A stretch of DNA of 64,000 nt from Planctomycetaceae bacterium (GTDB lineage Bacteria > Planctomycetota > Planctomycetia > Pirellulales > Pirellulaceae): positions 40,171 to 104,170 of the forward strand of contig RECD01000140.1 in the NCBI GenBank assembly GCA_007694185.1, in the 5' to 3' direction. Under the pieces are notes generated by a model. That model saw only the letters and a list, made by a program, of their open reading frames with translations, ran no database searches and was not told the origin of the DNA. Positions 63,928 through 64,000 of this stretch are shown here, piece by piece. Position 1 is the first letter of the stretch; every line of letters begins with the position of its first letter. Both the position numbers and the translations under genes were made by a program.

Positions 63928-64000
63928 GCCGGCTACCCGGTGGAGGCGGCCCTCACACAAAGGTACCCCGCTTATGGCTGCTCCAGTTAAGGCCTGACCA
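63928..64000 (-). ncRNA. ffs: Signal recognition particle RNA, 3' part (5' part outside window)
   Basis: On the minus strand the window begins GGTCAGG-CC-TTAAC-TGG-AGCAGCC. This has both halves of the conserved SRP domain IV symmetric loop (the CAGG side and the AGCAG side) around a short apical loop. A GTGTG and a GC-rich 3' arm follow, as in 4.5S RNA. The 3' end is estimated by length from E. coli 4.5S and may be off by several bases. Position directly upstream of dnaX matches B. subtilis (scr-dnaX-yaaK-recR). The apical loop is UUAAC-like rather than GGAA. Confidence 0.7.

Overview
The window is a piece of a planctomycete chromosome with high GC. The lineage call rests on family signatures. 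These are two giant secreted proteins carrying the LEPRxLL-type N-terminal motif, a PSCyt1/DUF1549-DUF1553 cytochrome next to a DUF1501 protein, a PQQ-like propeller protein opening with WPQWRGPGRDG, and weak or absent Shine-Dalgarno sequences. I cannot fix the genus from sequence alone. No mobile element, CRISPR array or rRNA is visible.

Layout: (1) 1-7.6 kb is housekeeping. It holds the 3' end of a SulP transporter-carbonic anhydrase fusion (+), then an rpmI-rplT-pheS-pheT operon (-) that lacks infC and encodes a short PheT, then an exported M3 oligopeptidase (+). (2) 7.7-44.9 kb is almost entirely two adjacent paralogous giant genes (-), about 6809 and 5464 codons. Both have an N-terminal LERRELLA/LEPRQLLA motif, Ig-like domains, metzincin-type domains, PPC-like domains, parallel beta-helices, jelly rolls, a GEVED domain, cadherin-like tandem arrays, a dockerin-like EF-hand pair and an acidic tail. 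The first keeps two intact HExxHxxGxxH zinc sites. The second has the same fold region with every ligand lost. (3) 44.9-49.5 kb holds a regulatory gap, tRNA-Gly(GCC), trigger factor, a ketosynthase-like protein with Asp at the nucleophile position, and a PfkB kinase. (4) 49.6-57.1 kb holds DUF1501, DUF1549/1553, DUF971 and a PaaK-like ligase (all -), plus a PQQ-like propeller protein (+). (5) 57.3-64 kb (-) reads, in transcription order, SRP RNA (cut by the window end), dnaX, ybaB, recR, rpoN and a HEAT/TPR protein.

The strongest oddities are in dnaX and the giant pair. DnaX has lost all four zinc-module cysteines and carries a ten-A run in its linker from which both shifted frames stop within a few codons, the layout expected for a gamma-like short form. 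The giant pair couples an active-looking and an inactivated protease, shares a C-terminal tail, contains a recent 990-nt tandem duplication, and reuses an uncharacterised FEF-type module at least a dozen times. Other key-residue losses are Ser for a zinc Cys in the carbonic anhydrase, Asp for the catalytic Cys in the ketosynthase, and a missing tRNA-binding domain in PheT.
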